Assembly: GCA_040882055.1 (NCBI GenBank)
Contig: JBBECA010000035.1
Span: forward strand, 1 to 32,896
Origin: Nitriliruptor sp040882055
GTDB taxonomy: Bacteria; Actinomycetota; Nitriliruptoria; Nitriliruptorales; Nitriliruptoraceae
Reading direction: 5' to 3'
Length of the DNA: 32,896 bases
Both the position numbers and the translations under genes were made by a program. Numbering within the stretch: the first letter of the stretch is position 1; each line of letters begins with the position of its first letter. Positions 17,986 through 25,616 of this stretch are shown here, in pieces. The notes beneath the pieces are model-generated. The model was not told the origin of the DNA and did not search any database. It worked only from the letters and a program-made list of their open reading frames with translations.

Positions 17986-18091
17986 CCACCCCGGCCCTCA
18001 CCTCGCGGGGCGTCGCGGCCGACGTCAGCGGTGTGGCAGGCTCCGCCGCCGTGGACGGCACGTCCGCGACCCGTCGAGGCTCGGAGCTGGC

Positions 18092-18973
18092 GTGAGCGAA
18101 CAGGTGACCGCGCGACCGTTCGCGGACCGGACCATCCTCGTCACCGGGGGGTCGCGGGGCCTCGGCGCCGCGACCGCCCGCCGGCTCGCTCACGGGGGCG
18201 CGCGCGTGATCGTCACCTACCGGAGCCGGGCGGAGGATGCGGCGGCGGTGGTGGCGGACTGCGAACGGTCGACCCCGGGGGCTCGGGCGGAGCAGCTCGA
18301 TCTGCTCGACGAGGCGTCGGTGCGCGAGCTGTTCGCGCGCATCACCGAGCGCGACGGCCACCTCGACGTGGTCGTGGCCAACGCCGCCGCGACCGCGTTC
18401 AAGCCGCTGCTCGAGCTCAAGATGCACCAGATCGACAAGACCTTCGCCATCTCGATCCGCCACTTCCTGCTGATCGCTCAGCTCGCCTTCCCGCTGCTGC
18501 AGCCTCGGGGTGGCCGCATCGTGGCCATCAGCGGCGCCGACACCGTGGGGTACATCCCCGGCCACGGGTTGCTCGCCGCCGCCAAGGCCGGGATGGAGAC
18601 GCTCGTGCGCTACCTCGCGTGCGAGCTCGGCCCCGAGGGCGTCACCGCCGTCGGCGTGCTGCCCGGCTACATCGACACCGACTCGATCAAGCTGATGACC
18701 GGGCCGTTCCACGACAAGCTGCTGGCAGGCGAGGAGGTCACCCACCCCCTGCGGACCGCCGCCACGCCCGAGGACGCCTCGGAGGCGGTCGCGCTCGTCT
18801 GCATGCCCGAGGCCCGCTGGCTCAACGGTCAGGTCATCCAGAACGACGGCGCCGGACTGTTCGCGCTCATGGGCCGGTTCAGCCAGGCCTGGGCCATGGT
18901 GCCCGACGAGGCGGTCATGCCGGACGTCACCGGCGCACCGATGCTCGGCGGCGACCAGCACCCAGGCAGCTGA
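18092..18973 (+). CDS. Short-chain dehydrogenase/reductase, FabL-like, with substituted catalytic Tyr
   Basis: 293 aa Rossmann-fold protein related to FabL-type enoyl-ACP reductases. The cofactor loop TGGSRGLG (18-25) and NAAATAFKP (97-105) are typical. S147 and K165 align with the active site, but the Y-x6-K tyrosine used by FabI/FabL is H158 here (codon CAC 18563-18565); Y154 is the nearest tyrosine. The C-terminal half keeps RYLACELGPEGV, GYIDTDSIK and LNGQVIQNDGAG. It may be a divergent reductase using His/Tyr154, or a non-catalytic member. GTG 18092 has GGAG upstream; longer in-frame extensions lack a site. It converges with the methyltransferase gene, 18 bp between stops. Confidence 0.85.
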   Translation: MSEQVTARPFADRTILVTGGSRGLGAATARRLAHGGARVIVTYRSRAEDAAAVVADCERSTPGARAEQLDLLDEASVRELFARITERDGHLDVVVANAAATAFKPLLELKMHQIDKTFAISIRHFLLIAQLAFPLLQPRGGRIVAISGADTVGYIPGHGLLAAAKAGMETLVRYLACELGPEGVTAVGVLPGYIDTDSIKLMTGPFHDKLLAGEEVTHPLRTAATPEDASEAVALVCMPEARWLNGQVIQNDGAGLFALMGRFSQAWAMVPDEAVMPDVTGAPMLGGDQHPGS

Positions 18974-18991
18974 GAGCGCCCTCCGCCGCCC

Positions 18992-19750
18992 TCACCCGGC
19001 CCGGGGCCGGCACACCACGTGCCAGGCCGCGTCGTCCTGACGCGGCCCCGTGTCCGGGGGCGCCGGTCCGAAGCGGTCCTCGATCTCGCACCCCACCGCG
19101 GCGAGGGTGAGCTCGAGCTCGGTCCCGGTGACGGCGGCGGCATCGAGGTGGTCGCGCAGGCGCCGACCGTCGGGGAACCGGTAGGTCAGCTCCGCACGGC
19201 GACGGCCGCTCCAGGCGTCGAACGGCCCGGCGGTCACCGTGACCTCGATGGGAGCCGTACCGTCACCCGGCTGCAGGCGACCGGTGACGTGGGCAGGCAG
19301 GTCCGCCAACCACCACGGGCCGAGCAGGTGGAGCGCGATGCGACCATCGGGCCGGCACGCGGCGGCGGCGCCAGCGAGCACCGCGTGGCGGGCCGCCGCG
19401 TCCGGGAGCTCGTTCAGGAGCGATGTCGGCAGGGCGACCAGCCCGAACGGCTCGAGCGGCGGGAGCTCGGCGGCGTCGCACCCGAGCAGGCGCGCGCGGC
19501 CGCCGACGCGGTCGCGCAGCGCCGACAGCATCCCCGGGTCCCGTTCCACGGCGGTGACCTCGGCACCCGCGTCGAGGAACGCCGTGGTGAGCCGGCCCGC
19601 GCCGGCGCCGAGCTCGAGGACCCGCCCGTCGGGGCTGCGGCGCGCGAGGTCGGCCCACCACCGATCGCTCTCGACCAGGGGCAGGCGGCGGTAGAGCGCG
19701 ACCCGCTCCGCACCGGACGCGGCGTCGGCCTCGGGCGCAGCGCCGCTCAC
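18992..19750 (-). CDS. Class I SAM-dependent methyltransferase
   Basis: 252 aa. Motif I is clear (RVLELGAGAGRLTTAFLDAGAEVTAVERD; key part LELGAGAGRL), with acidic ribose-binding E about 18 residues later (AVERD). The middle PTSLLNEL segment replaces the usual motif IV. The C-terminal half is a beta-rich part like small-molecule methyltransferases; the substrate is unknown. GTG 19750 overlaps the recD2 stop by 4 bp (GTGA), so it depends on recD2 translation. That coupling is unusual and gives no clear functional hint. Confidence 0.82.
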   Translation of the reverse strand: MSGAAPEADAASGAERVALYRRLPLVESDRWWADLARRSPDGRVLELGAGAGRLTTAFLDAGAEVTAVERDPGMLSALRDRVGGRARLLGCDAAELPPLEPFGLVALPTSLLNELPDAAARHAVLAGAAAACRPDGRIALHLLGPWWLADLPAHVTGRLQPGDGTAPIEVTVTAGPFDAWSGRRRAELTYRFPDGRRLRDHLDAAAVTGTELELTLAAVGCEIEDRFGPAPPDTGPRQDDAAWHVVCRPRAG

Positions 19751-21963
19751 GCGGTCACACCGAGGTGCGCGGGCGGCGCGAGCTGACGGAGCCGCCAGGC
19801 CAGCCCGGTGCGCCGGTCGCTCGGGCGGTCGTGGCGGGCGGCCGCTCGCAGCGCCTCGGCCTGGCCGACGACGATCAGCGCGCGCTGCGCCCGCGTGACC
19901 GCGGTGTAGGCGAGGTTCCGCCACAGCATGGCGCGGTGGGAGCGGTCGCAGACGAGCACGACGACCGGCCACTCCCCTCCCTGGGACTTGTGGACCGTCA
20001 CGCACCAGGCAGCCGTCAGTTCCCGCACCTGGTCACGGCCGTAGGTGACCTCGCCGCGGGGGAAGGCGACGCGCAGCTCCCCCTTGCGCTTGGAGAGGTC
20101 CACGACCCGGCCGACGTCCCCGTTGGCGACGTCGAGTTCCGGATCGTTGCGCGTCTGCATCACGCGGTCGCCGACGTGGAACCCGCCGACGTCGGGACGG
20201 CCGTCGGCCGGGTTCAGGCGGGCCTTCAGGGCCGCGTTGAGCGCGTCGACGCCGACCGGCCCGCGGTAGACCGGTGCGAGGACCTGCACGTCGTCGAGCT
20301 CGACCCCGAAGTAGTCGGGCGCTCGTTCCGCGACGGTGCGCACCACCCGGTCGGCGACCGCATCGCGGCGCGGCACCTCGGCGAGGAAGACGTCACCGTC
20401 GACGCCCTGCAGGGTGCCGATCTCACCCGCGAGCAGCTCGCGCGCGAGCCCGACGATCCGGCTGCCGGCGGCCTGGCGGTGGACCTCGGTCAGGGAGGTC
20501 GAGGGCACCACCTCGCTGCGGATCACGTCGCCGAGCACGTCACCCGGGGCGACCGAGGGCAGCTGGTCGGGGTCGCCGACCAGGAGCAGGTGCGCCCCGT
20601 CACCGACCGCCGACACCAGCCGCTCCGCCAACCAGGTGTCGCACATCGACACCTCGTCGACCACGAGCAGGTCGTGGGGCAGCTGTTCGAAGCGGCCGTA
20701 CCGGAACGCGAAGCCGCCGCCCGAGGTGGGGCGGGCCTCGAGCAGGCGGTGCACGGTGGTCGCCGGTCGACCGACGAGCTCCTCGAGCCGCTTGGCGGCG
20801 CGCCCCGTCGGCGCGCACAGCGCGACCTCGAGCCCGCTCTCCTCGGCGGCCGCGACCACCTCCTGGACGGTACGGGTCTTGCCGGTGCCAGGCCCGCCGG
20901 TCAGCACCGAGACCGGCGAACGGAACGCGAGCCGCACCGCGTCGGCCTGGCCGGCGGTGAGCTCGTCGGAGGGATCGACATCGTCCGCGTGGGCCCCGAG
21001 CCGAGGTCGCTCCGCCGTCAGCAGGCGCACGAGACCGGCGGCGAGGTCGGCCTCGGTGCGGAACGCCTCGGGCGGCGCGACCACCTCGTCGCCGTCGACC
21101 CGTTCGACCGCCAACGAGCCGTCAGCCACCGCACCGTCGATACCAGCGCCGGCCAGCACCGCGTCGACCTTCAGCAACCGCGCGGTCGCCTCGGTGCAGG
21201 CCGCACGGGTCAGGTGCTGGTGGCCCTCCTGTCGCCGCGCCGCGGTGACCGCGGCTCGTGCACCCGCGGCCAGCCGGCGCGGATCGGTGGCCGCGACGCC
21301 GAGGTGGCGCGCGAGGGCATCGGCGTGGGCGAACCGGACGCGGTCGGCGGCGAGCAGTGCGTACGGGTCGTCGCGTGCGACCCGGACAGCGTCCCCGGCG
21401 AAGCGTGCGTGAGCGGCGCGGACCGCGTCGAGCGGCCACCCCGCCGGTTCGACCAGACGGACCAGCTCGCCGAGGGCCTGGCCGGCGACCCACTGGTCGT
21501 GGAGCTGTTCGGCCTGGTCGGCGGTGATACCCGCCTCGGAGACCAGCCGGGCCGGTTCGTGCTCGATGACCCGGGCCGCGCCGTCCCCGAAGGTGGTCAC
21601 GACACGTTCCCGGGCCCGGAGCGGCACCTCGGCGAAGCGATCGGAGGCGAGGAAGCTGCGCACCCCGGCGGCGGTCGTCGGGGCGACCTGCTCGTAGTAG
21701 GTCGCCTCGAAGGTCAGCCCGTACCGGGGGTGGTCGCGCCACCGGCCGACCAGCTTGACCGTCTGCCCCTCGACGAGGTCCGACAGCGGGCCGCTGCAGC
21801 GGGCCCCGTCGCTCTCGTGGCGACCGGGGTGGATCGCGTCTCCACCCGGCTCGGGGGCGAGCTCGACGACCCCGAACCCGGTGTCCTCGTCGGCGTAGAT
21901 CACGCCGAGCACCTCGCCGACGAGCTCGGCGTCGGCGTGGAGCAGCTGGGCGGGACCGGGCAC
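19747..21963 (-). CDS. recD2: RecD2-type superfamily 1B DNA helicase
   Basis: 738 aa, normal length for RecD2, the RecD-like helicase found without RecBC; it unwinds DNA 5' to 3' and acts in repair and genome stability. An N-terminal OB-like part (about 14-95) and helix-hairpin-helix region (about 100-250) precede the helicase core. Core motifs: Walker A LTGGPGTGKT (354-363), APTGRAAKRLEE (motif Ia), VVDEVSM with D436-E437 (motif II), LVGDPDQLPSV (motif III), WCVTVHKSQGGEW (motif V) and AYTAVTRAQ (motif VI). GTG 21963 has GAGGT upstream and a -10-like TACGGT on the minus strand at 21999-22004. Its stop is overlapped by the methyltransferase start. Confidence 0.95.
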   Translation of the reverse strand: MPGPAQLLHADAELVGEVLGVIYADEDTGFGVVELAPEPGGDAIHPGRHESDGARCSGPLSDLVEGQTVKLVGRWRDHPRYGLTFEATYYEQVAPTTAAGVRSFLASDRFAEVPLRARERVVTTFGDGAARVIEHEPARLVSEAGITADQAEQLHDQWVAGQALGELVRLVEPAGWPLDAVRAAHARFAGDAVRVARDDPYALLAADRVRFAHADALARHLGVAATDPRRLAAGARAAVTAARRQEGHQHLTRAACTEATARLLKVDAVLAGAGIDGAVADGSLAVERVDGDEVVAPPEAFRTEADLAAGLVRLLTAERPRLGAHADDVDPSDELTAGQADAVRLAFRSPVSVLTGGPGTGKTRTVQEVVAAAEESGLEVALCAPTGRAAKRLEELVGRPATTVHRLLEARPTSGGGFAFRYGRFEQLPHDLLVVDEVSMCDTWLAERLVSAVGDGAHLLLVGDPDQLPSVAPGDVLGDVIRSEVVPSTSLTEVHRQAAGSRIVGLARELLAGEIGTLQGVDGDVFLAEVPRRDAVADRVVRTVAERAPDYFGVELDDVQVLAPVYRGPVGVDALNAALKARLNPADGRPDVGGFHVGDRVMQTRNDPELDVANGDVGRVVDLSKRKGELRVAFPRGEVTYGRDQVRELTAAWCVTVHKSQGGEWPVVVLVCDRSHRAMLWRNLAYTAVTRAQRALIVVGQAEALRAAARHDRPSDRRTGLAWRLRQLAPPAHLGVTA

Positions 21964-21998
21964 CGGGCGGACCTCGTGGCGTGGTGGCGAGCGGACCG

Positions 21999-22004
21999 AC
22001 CGTA
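21999..22004 (-). promoter_or_regulatory. -10-like TACGGT upstream of recD2
   Basis: TACGGT on the minus strand lies 35 bp before GTG 21963, in the context GCTACGGTCGG, shared with the LLM gene upstream region. Confidence 0.35.
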
Positions 22005-22066
22005 GCTGCTGGGGGTGTCAGCGCCGCGGTGGCACACCGAGCCGTGGGGACGGCTGAGCCCGGACC

Positions 22067-23224
22067 TCAGCGCCCTCGGGGATCGGTCACCGACCAGCGG
22101 ACCTCGCTCGCCGCGGCGAGCGCGTCGAGCAGATCCCGGGCCGATCCCACCTCGGCCGGGGCGCGCACGCCGGGGCGCGCGGCCCCCGCGAGCACGGCTG
22201 CGGCCGTCGCGGTCACCAGGCGTGCCGAGACCTCGAGGTGATCGTGGCCGTTGGCCCACGCCCGCGTGTACCGCGTGCCGTCCGCGCCGGGGGTCCCGTC
22301 ACCGACCGGGTCGGCGACCCCGTCGGCGAGCTCGCGGCCGGCGACCTCCGCCACGACCGCCCAGCGCGCCCCGGCACCGGGGGCACGGGATGCCCGTCGC
22401 TCGAGCGCGGCCGCGACACGATCGCGCACCGGCTGCCGGCGGGCCAGGTTGCCGATCGCCTGCAACAGCTCCGCCCGGGCGCTCGAGAGCGCCACGTAGG
22501 AGCGGACCGTGGTGACCTCCGGGGCGTGCCGCGGGACCGAGAGCGTCTCGAGGCCCGCGACCGCGGCAGCGTGGTGCGGCCCGAACGGGCGCGGGAACCA
22601 GGCGAGCCGGCGGACCTCACCCGGCAGCTCCTCCACACGAGCTCCGTGGTCGAGGGCGGTGGTGGGCTCGCCGAGGGTCGAGGCCAGGTCCCGCAGGACC
22701 CCCGGCGACGCGGCGCCGAGCACGCCGCCGCGGTCGGGGACCACCGCGGCCACGTGGACCTGCCGCGGGTCGAGGGTGCGGCTCACGGCCACCGCGACCA
22801 GCAGGTCCCCCACGGCGGTCCGCCAGCCGATCCCCGGGACGACGACCGATCCCGCGACCCGGGCACGGTGGTCGAGTTCGTCGTAGGTCCGCAGCAGGTG
22901 CGGCTGGCTGTCCACGGTGTCGATCACGTCGACACCGCTGGCGACCGCCGCGTCGAGGATCCGGTCCGCCGCTCCGCCGGCAGCGGGCACCGCGCTCACG
23001 ACGAGGTCCACCCCGGCGGTGGCGGCGATCAGCTCGGCCCGGTCGGCATCCGCAGCCACGACCCGCGTCGCGGCGACCGGTCCACCCGCGCCCGCGGCGA
23101 GCTCGCGCAGGCGGGCGGCGTCCCGGCCGAGCAGCACCAGGTCGTACCCCTCCTCGCTCGCGAGGCGCCCGACGATCCGTCGCCCGAGGGTTCCGGTGGC
23201 GCCGAGGACGGCGATCGTGGGCAT
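22067..23224 (-). CDS. Saccharopine dehydrogenase-like / trans-acting enoyl reductase-like NAD(P) protein
   Basis: 385 aa. The N-terminal Rossmann fold has LGATGTLGRRIVGRL (7-21), typical of the saccharopine dehydrogenase/NmrA-like group that also includes mycobacterial trans-acting enoyl reductases. A second block VDLVVSAVPAAGG and DVIDTVDSQPHLLRTYDELDHRA supports it; GSVVVPGIGW follows. The substrate is not known and lysine metabolism is unlikely without partners. ATG 23224 has GAGG upstream, and TAGCGT (23271-23276, minus) may be its -10. Divergent from the 127-aa gene at 23410. Confidence 0.82.
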   Translation of the reverse strand: MPTIAVLGATGTLGRRIVGRLASEEGYDLVLLGRDAARLRELAAGAGGPVAATRVVAADADRAELIAATAGVDLVVSAVPAAGGAADRILDAAVASGVDVIDTVDSQPHLLRTYDELDHRARVAGSVVVPGIGWRTAVGDLLVAVAVSRTLDPRQVHVAAVVPDRGGVLGAASPGVLRDLASTLGEPTTALDHGARVEELPGEVRRLAWFPRPFGPHHAAAVAGLETLSVPRHAPEVTTVRSYVALSSARAELLQAIGNLARRQPVRDRVAAALERRASRAPGAGARWAVVAEVAGRELADGVADPVGDGTPGADGTRYTRAWANGHDHLEVSARLVTATAAAVLAGAARPGVRAPAEVGSARDLLDALAAASEVRWSVTDPRGR

Positions 23225-23270
23225 CCCTGGGGCCTCGTCGGTCGGACGCTGCGGCGGTGGCGACGCGCGG

Positions 23271-23276
23271 ACGCTA
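23271..23276 (-). promoter_or_regulatory. -10-like TAGCGT upstream of the reductase gene
   Basis: On the minus strand TAGCGTCCG (23268-23276) lies 46 bp before ATG 23224 and is identical to the element before the genes at 16778 and 31604. Confidence 0.35.
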
Positions 23277-23409
23277 CCGACCCGCGGGGGGTACGTGACC
23301 CGCCGCAGGTCGCGTGCGAGGATGCCCGACCCGTGGCGCCTGTACCACGGGGACGGCCACCGGACGGGCCTCGGCCCGACCGGATCACGCCGCGACGATC
23401 GAGGCGACG

Positions 23410-23793
23410 GTGCACCACCAGGAGCACGACCTGCCGGAGGGGACCCTGCTCGTCCGGGTGCCCGCCGCTGGCCGTGCCTGGGCCCGTGAGCTGCCCCGTG
23501 TGCCCGGTGGACGCGTGCTCACGGTGACCGTCGGCGCCGCCGACCTGGCGGCCGTGCCGGCCGACGACCTCGTCGCCGGCGGCTACCGGATCGTCGGGGT
23601 CGCCGCCGACCACCGCCCCCTCGGCCGGCTCGTCGACATCTGCGTCCCCCCGGACCTGCGCGCCGCCCACCCCGACTGGTGGGTCACGCTCGTCGGGCTC
23701 GCCGACCGCGTCTTCGATCCCCGGCTCGGCCCGGTGGCCCGCGTGCTCGCGGCCGAGCTCGACCTGCACCGGCGCGCCGTCGCCGGCGGCTGA
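23410..23793 (+). CDS. Unknown protein (127 aa)
   Basis: 127 aa, no cysteine-rich or membrane segment apart from one Cys (in DICVPPDLR). Alternating beta-like segments (TLLVRVPAAG, RVLTVTVGAADL, YRIVGVAADHRPLGRLVDI) are followed by a helical end with a WW pair (DWWVTLVGLADRVFD). No family recognised. GTG 23410 has GAGG upstream; the frame is open from 23314, but that part reads as low-complexity. A 10-bp inverted repeat just after the stop supports this being a transcribed gene. Confidence 0.6.
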   Translation: MHHQEHDLPEGTLLVRVPAAGRAWARELPRVPGGRVLTVTVGAADLAAVPADDLVAGGYRIVGVAADHRPLGRLVDICVPPDLRAAHPDWWVTLVGLADRVFDPRLGPVARVLAAELDLHRRAVAGG

Positions 23794-23795
23794 AC

Positions 23796-23843
23796 CGTTC
23801 CGAGCCGTGGGTGGTCGCTCCCCGGTCCCGCAAGCTCGGAACG
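23796..23843 (+). terminator. Terminator candidate after the 127-aa gene
   Basis: CGTTCCGAGC (23796-23805) pairs perfectly with GCTCGGAACG (23834-23843) around a 28-nt loop, 3 bp after the stop at 23793. No T-tract. Confidence 0.5.
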
Positions 23844-23853
23844 AGCGCTCACC

Positions 23854-23866
23854 GCACGTCACGTGC
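23854..23866. promoter_or_regulatory. Palindrome upstream of the Lys/Ala-rich gene promoter
   Basis: GCACGT-C-ACGTGC is a perfect 13-bp palindrome, 17 bp before the -35 of the next promoter. Position and symmetry suggest a regulator binding site. No regulator gene is adjacent. Confidence 0.4.
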
Positions 23867-23883
23867 TTGCCCCGGGCTAGCGC

Positions 23884-23912
23884 TTGCATCAGTTAGCGCC
23901 CCTGCGTACGTT
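23884..23912 (+). promoter_or_regulatory. Promoter of the Lys/Ala-rich repeat protein
   Basis: TTGCAT (23884-23889), a 17-bp spacer and TACGTT (23907-23912) make a good sigma-70-type promoter. The expected start near 23919 gives a leader of about 157 nt. Two GCTAGC copies (23876-23881 and 23913-23918) and two TAGCGC copies (23878-23883, 23894-23899) surround it. Confidence 0.6.
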
Positions 23913-23945
23913 GCTAGCAGTCGCTCCCCGGACCGCGAACGGTCC

Positions 23946-24012
23946 GGTGGAGGGGCGGGGCACCCCGCAGGCTCCCGCAGCCTCGACCCGGCTCCCGCTC
24001 CGCCCCTCCACC
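23946..24012 (+). promoter_or_regulatory. Long stem-loop in the 5' leader of the Lys/Ala-rich gene
   Basis: GGTGGAGGGGCGG (23946-23958) is perfectly complementary to CCGCCCCTCCACC (24000-24012), enclosing 41 nt. The first arm can instead form a small hairpin (CGGGG 23956-23960 with CCCCG 23963-23967), so two folds compete. The ribosome site GGAGG (24064-24068) is outside the stem. Confidence 0.5.
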
Positions 24013-24075
24013 CGGCCGCTCGAACCGGCCCCGCGGAGGATCCCGCACCGACCCGACCCCCCTGGAGGCCCGAAC

Positions 24076-24927
24076 ATGGCTACCACGACCACCGCCAAGA
24101 GCACCTCGAAGACGGCGAACACCGACGCTGCCAAGCGCAAGGCTGCCGCCGAGAAGGCCGCCGCCACGCGCAAGAAGAACCAGGCCGCCGAGGCTCGCAA
24201 GCGCAAGGCTGCCGCCGAGAAGGCCGCTGCCACCCGCAAGCGCAACGCCGCGGCCGCCGAGCGCGAGAAGGTCTCGCCGGAGCGTGCACCGATCGCCGAG
24301 CGTGAGCCCCGCACCATCGCCGGGGACGCGTCGTACGCGGCCGCCGGTCTGGCGGTCGACGCGCTCACCCTGATCCGCAACGCCAACGCCAAGATCGAGC
24401 AGCTCCGCACCGAGGTGCGCAAGGCCGCCGGCGACCCCGTCGCGACCTTCAAGGGCGTGTCCGAGGCCGCTCCGTCGACCGTCACCCGCACCGTCGGCGA
24501 CGTCCGCGGTCGGCTCGTGGCCGAGCTCGAGACGGCGATCGCGCAGTTCGAGAAGACCTTCGACTCGAAGGCCACCGAGGGCCGCAAGCTCGTCGAGACG
24601 CTCAAGAACGACACCCGCATCGCGAAGTTCCTCGACCAGTCCGGGAACACCCGCTCGCAGGTCAAGGCGGCCCTGACCTCGGTCACCAAGACCCTCGACG
24701 TCGCGCTCGGCGCCGGCCGCAAGCAGGCCGAGACCGCCACCAGCCAGATCAAGGGCGCGACCACGTCGGTCACCAGGACCGTCGACGTCGCCGTCGAGGC
24801 CGGCCGCAAGCAGGCCGAGACCGCGGCGACCCAGGTCAAGGCAGCGGCCACCTCGGTGCGCAAGACCGCCGAGACCGTCCCGGCCGCGGCCGAGGGCGTC
24901 GAGAAGCAGGTCGACGAGGCCAGCTGA
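24076..24927 (+). CDS. Lys/Ala-rich repeat protein with histone H1-like N-terminus and coiled-coil body
   Basis: 283 aa, with no Cys, no Trp and one Tyr. Residues 15-62 are Lys/Arg/Ala-rich and contain two copies of a 22-residue unit (KRKAAAEKAAATRK twice), like the tails of bacterial H1-like proteins. Residues 83-200 are predicted long helix or coiled coil. From 201 two 29-residue repeats follow (201-229, 230-258; shared core AGRKQAETA) and a partial third. The body resembles phasins or mycobacterial heparin-binding hemagglutinin (HBHA), but HBHA carries its Lys-rich part at the C-terminus. It could bind DNA, the cell surface or lipid bodies; I cannot choose. ATG 24076 has GGAGG upstream. 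Own promoter, long structured leader and a hairpin downstream suggest high, separately controlled expression. No signal peptide. Confidence 0.85.
   Translation: MATTTTAKSTSKTANTDAAKRKAAAEKAAATRKKNQAAEARKRKAAAEKAAATRKRNAAAAEREKVSPERAPIAEREPRTIAGDASYAAAGLAVDALTLIRNANAKIEQLRTEVRKAAGDPVATFKGVSEAAPSTVTRTVGDVRGRLVAELETAIAQFEKTFDSKATEGRKLVETLKNDTRIAKFLDQSGNTRSQVKAALTSVTKTLDVALGAGRKQAETATSQIKGATTSVTRTVDVAVEAGRKQAETAATQVKAAATSVRKTAETVPAAAEGVEKQVDEAS
24133..24227 (+). repeat. 66-bp period direct repeat in the Lys-rich N-terminus
   Basis: A 29-bp sequence beginning AAGCGCAAGGCTGCCGCCGA is identical at 24133-24161 and 24199-24227. The period equals 22 codons, so it encodes a repeated Lys/Ala unit; the identity at codon level suggests recent duplication or correction. 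Confidence 0.85.
24712..24824 (+). repeat. 87-bp period direct repeat in the C-terminal body
   Basis: A 26-bp sequence beginning GCCGGCCGCAAGCAGGCCGA is identical at 24712-24737 and 24799-24824, the conserved core of the 29-residue protein repeats. Confidence 0.8.
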
Positions 24928-24941
24928 CCCACACCGGTTCC

Positions 24942-24974
24942 CCGACGGCGCTCCGCTCCCGCTCGCGCCGTCGG
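24942..24974 (+). terminator. Terminator after the Lys/Ala-rich gene
   Basis: CCGACGGCG (24942-24950) pairs perfectly with CGCCGTCGG (24966-24974) around a 15-nt loop, 14 bp after the stop. No T-tract. Confidence 0.55.
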
Positions 24975-25057
24975 GCCGGCGGCGGTCCGACCTCGCGTCG
25001 TCGACCAGCCGCCCGGCACCCCGAGCCGCTCCCGCTCCTCCGGGTGCCGATGCAACA

Positions 25058-25087
25058 CGAGGGCCCTCGCTCCGGCGAGGGCCCTCG
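25058..25087. terminator. Very stable 13-bp hairpin with a TCCG loop
   Basis: CGAGGGCCCTCGC (25058-25070), loop TCCG, GCGAGGGCCCTCG (25075-25087). Each arm also contains the self-complementary GAGGGCCCTC. It may be a second terminator or a boundary before the yqeY promoter. Confidence 0.6.
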
Positions 25088-25114
25088 CTCGTGCCCGGCC
25101 GTCCCCGGGGCGCC

Positions 25115-25120
25115 TACGCT
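25115..25120 (+). promoter_or_regulatory. -10-like TACGCT upstream of the YqeY gene
   Basis: TACGCT lies 30 bp before GTG 25151, just after the 13-bp hairpin. No clear -35. Confidence 0.35.
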
Positions 25121-25150
25121 CCGTCTCGCACCACGACCCGAGGGAGCCCC

Positions 25151-25612
25151 GTGAGCGAGCTGCACGACCGCATCGAATCCGACCTGCGCACCTCGATGAA
25201 GGCCCGCGACAAGGCGCGCACCTCAGCGCTCCGCATGGCCGTCGCCGCGCTGAAGAACACCGCGGTCGCCGAGGGGCTCGGTCCCCAGGGCCGGCTCTCG
25301 GACGAGACGGTCCAGAAGGTGCTCGCCACCGAGGTCAAGCGGCGCCGCGAGGCGGCCGCTGCGTTCGCCGACGCGGGCCGTGAGGAACAGGCCGCCGCCG
25401 AGGGCGCCGAGGCCGCCATCTACGAGTCCTACCTCCCCGAGCAGCTCAGCGACGAGGAACTCACCGCGATCGTCGATCGGATCGTGTCCGAGAGCGGCGC
25501 CGACGGCCCGCAGGCCATGGGGCAGGTCATGAAGGCGACGATGGCCGAGGTGCAGGGACGTGCCGACGGCAGCCGCGTCTCGGCCCTGGTCAAGGCCCGG
25601 CTCGCGAGCTGA
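25151..25612 (+). CDS. yqeY: GatB/YqeY domain protein
   Basis: 153 aa, the usual length of stand-alone YqeY proteins, which share the C-terminal domain of GatB and are thought to contact tRNA; their physiological role is uncertain. Family blocks: HDRIESDLRTSMKARDKARTSALRM, LSDETVQKVLATEVKRRREAA, and YESYLPEQLSDEELTAIVDRIV (each shortened here to key parts: KARDK, LRMAVAALKN, VKRRREAA, YLPEQLSDEEL). The end MGQVMKATMAEVQGRADG is also typical. GTG 25151 has AGGGAG upstream. It converges with the secreted-protein gene. Confidence 0.92.
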   Translation: MSELHDRIESDLRTSMKARDKARTSALRMAVAALKNTAVAEGLGPQGRLSDETVQKVLATEVKRRREAAAAFADAGREEQAAAEGAEAAIYESYLPEQLSDEELTAIVDRIVSESGADGPQAMGQVMKATMAEVQGRADGSRVSALVKARLAS

Positions 25613-25616
25613 GGGT

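Noticed and set aside
19765..22005. 746-codon plus-strand frame opposite recD2
   Set aside because: RecD2 motifs are complete on the minus strand; the plus frame is repetitive Asp/Val/Arg/Gly without motifs.
24133..24227. Short direct repeats as a CRISPR array
   Set aside because: Only two copies, in frame inside a protein-coding gene and explained by protein repeats.
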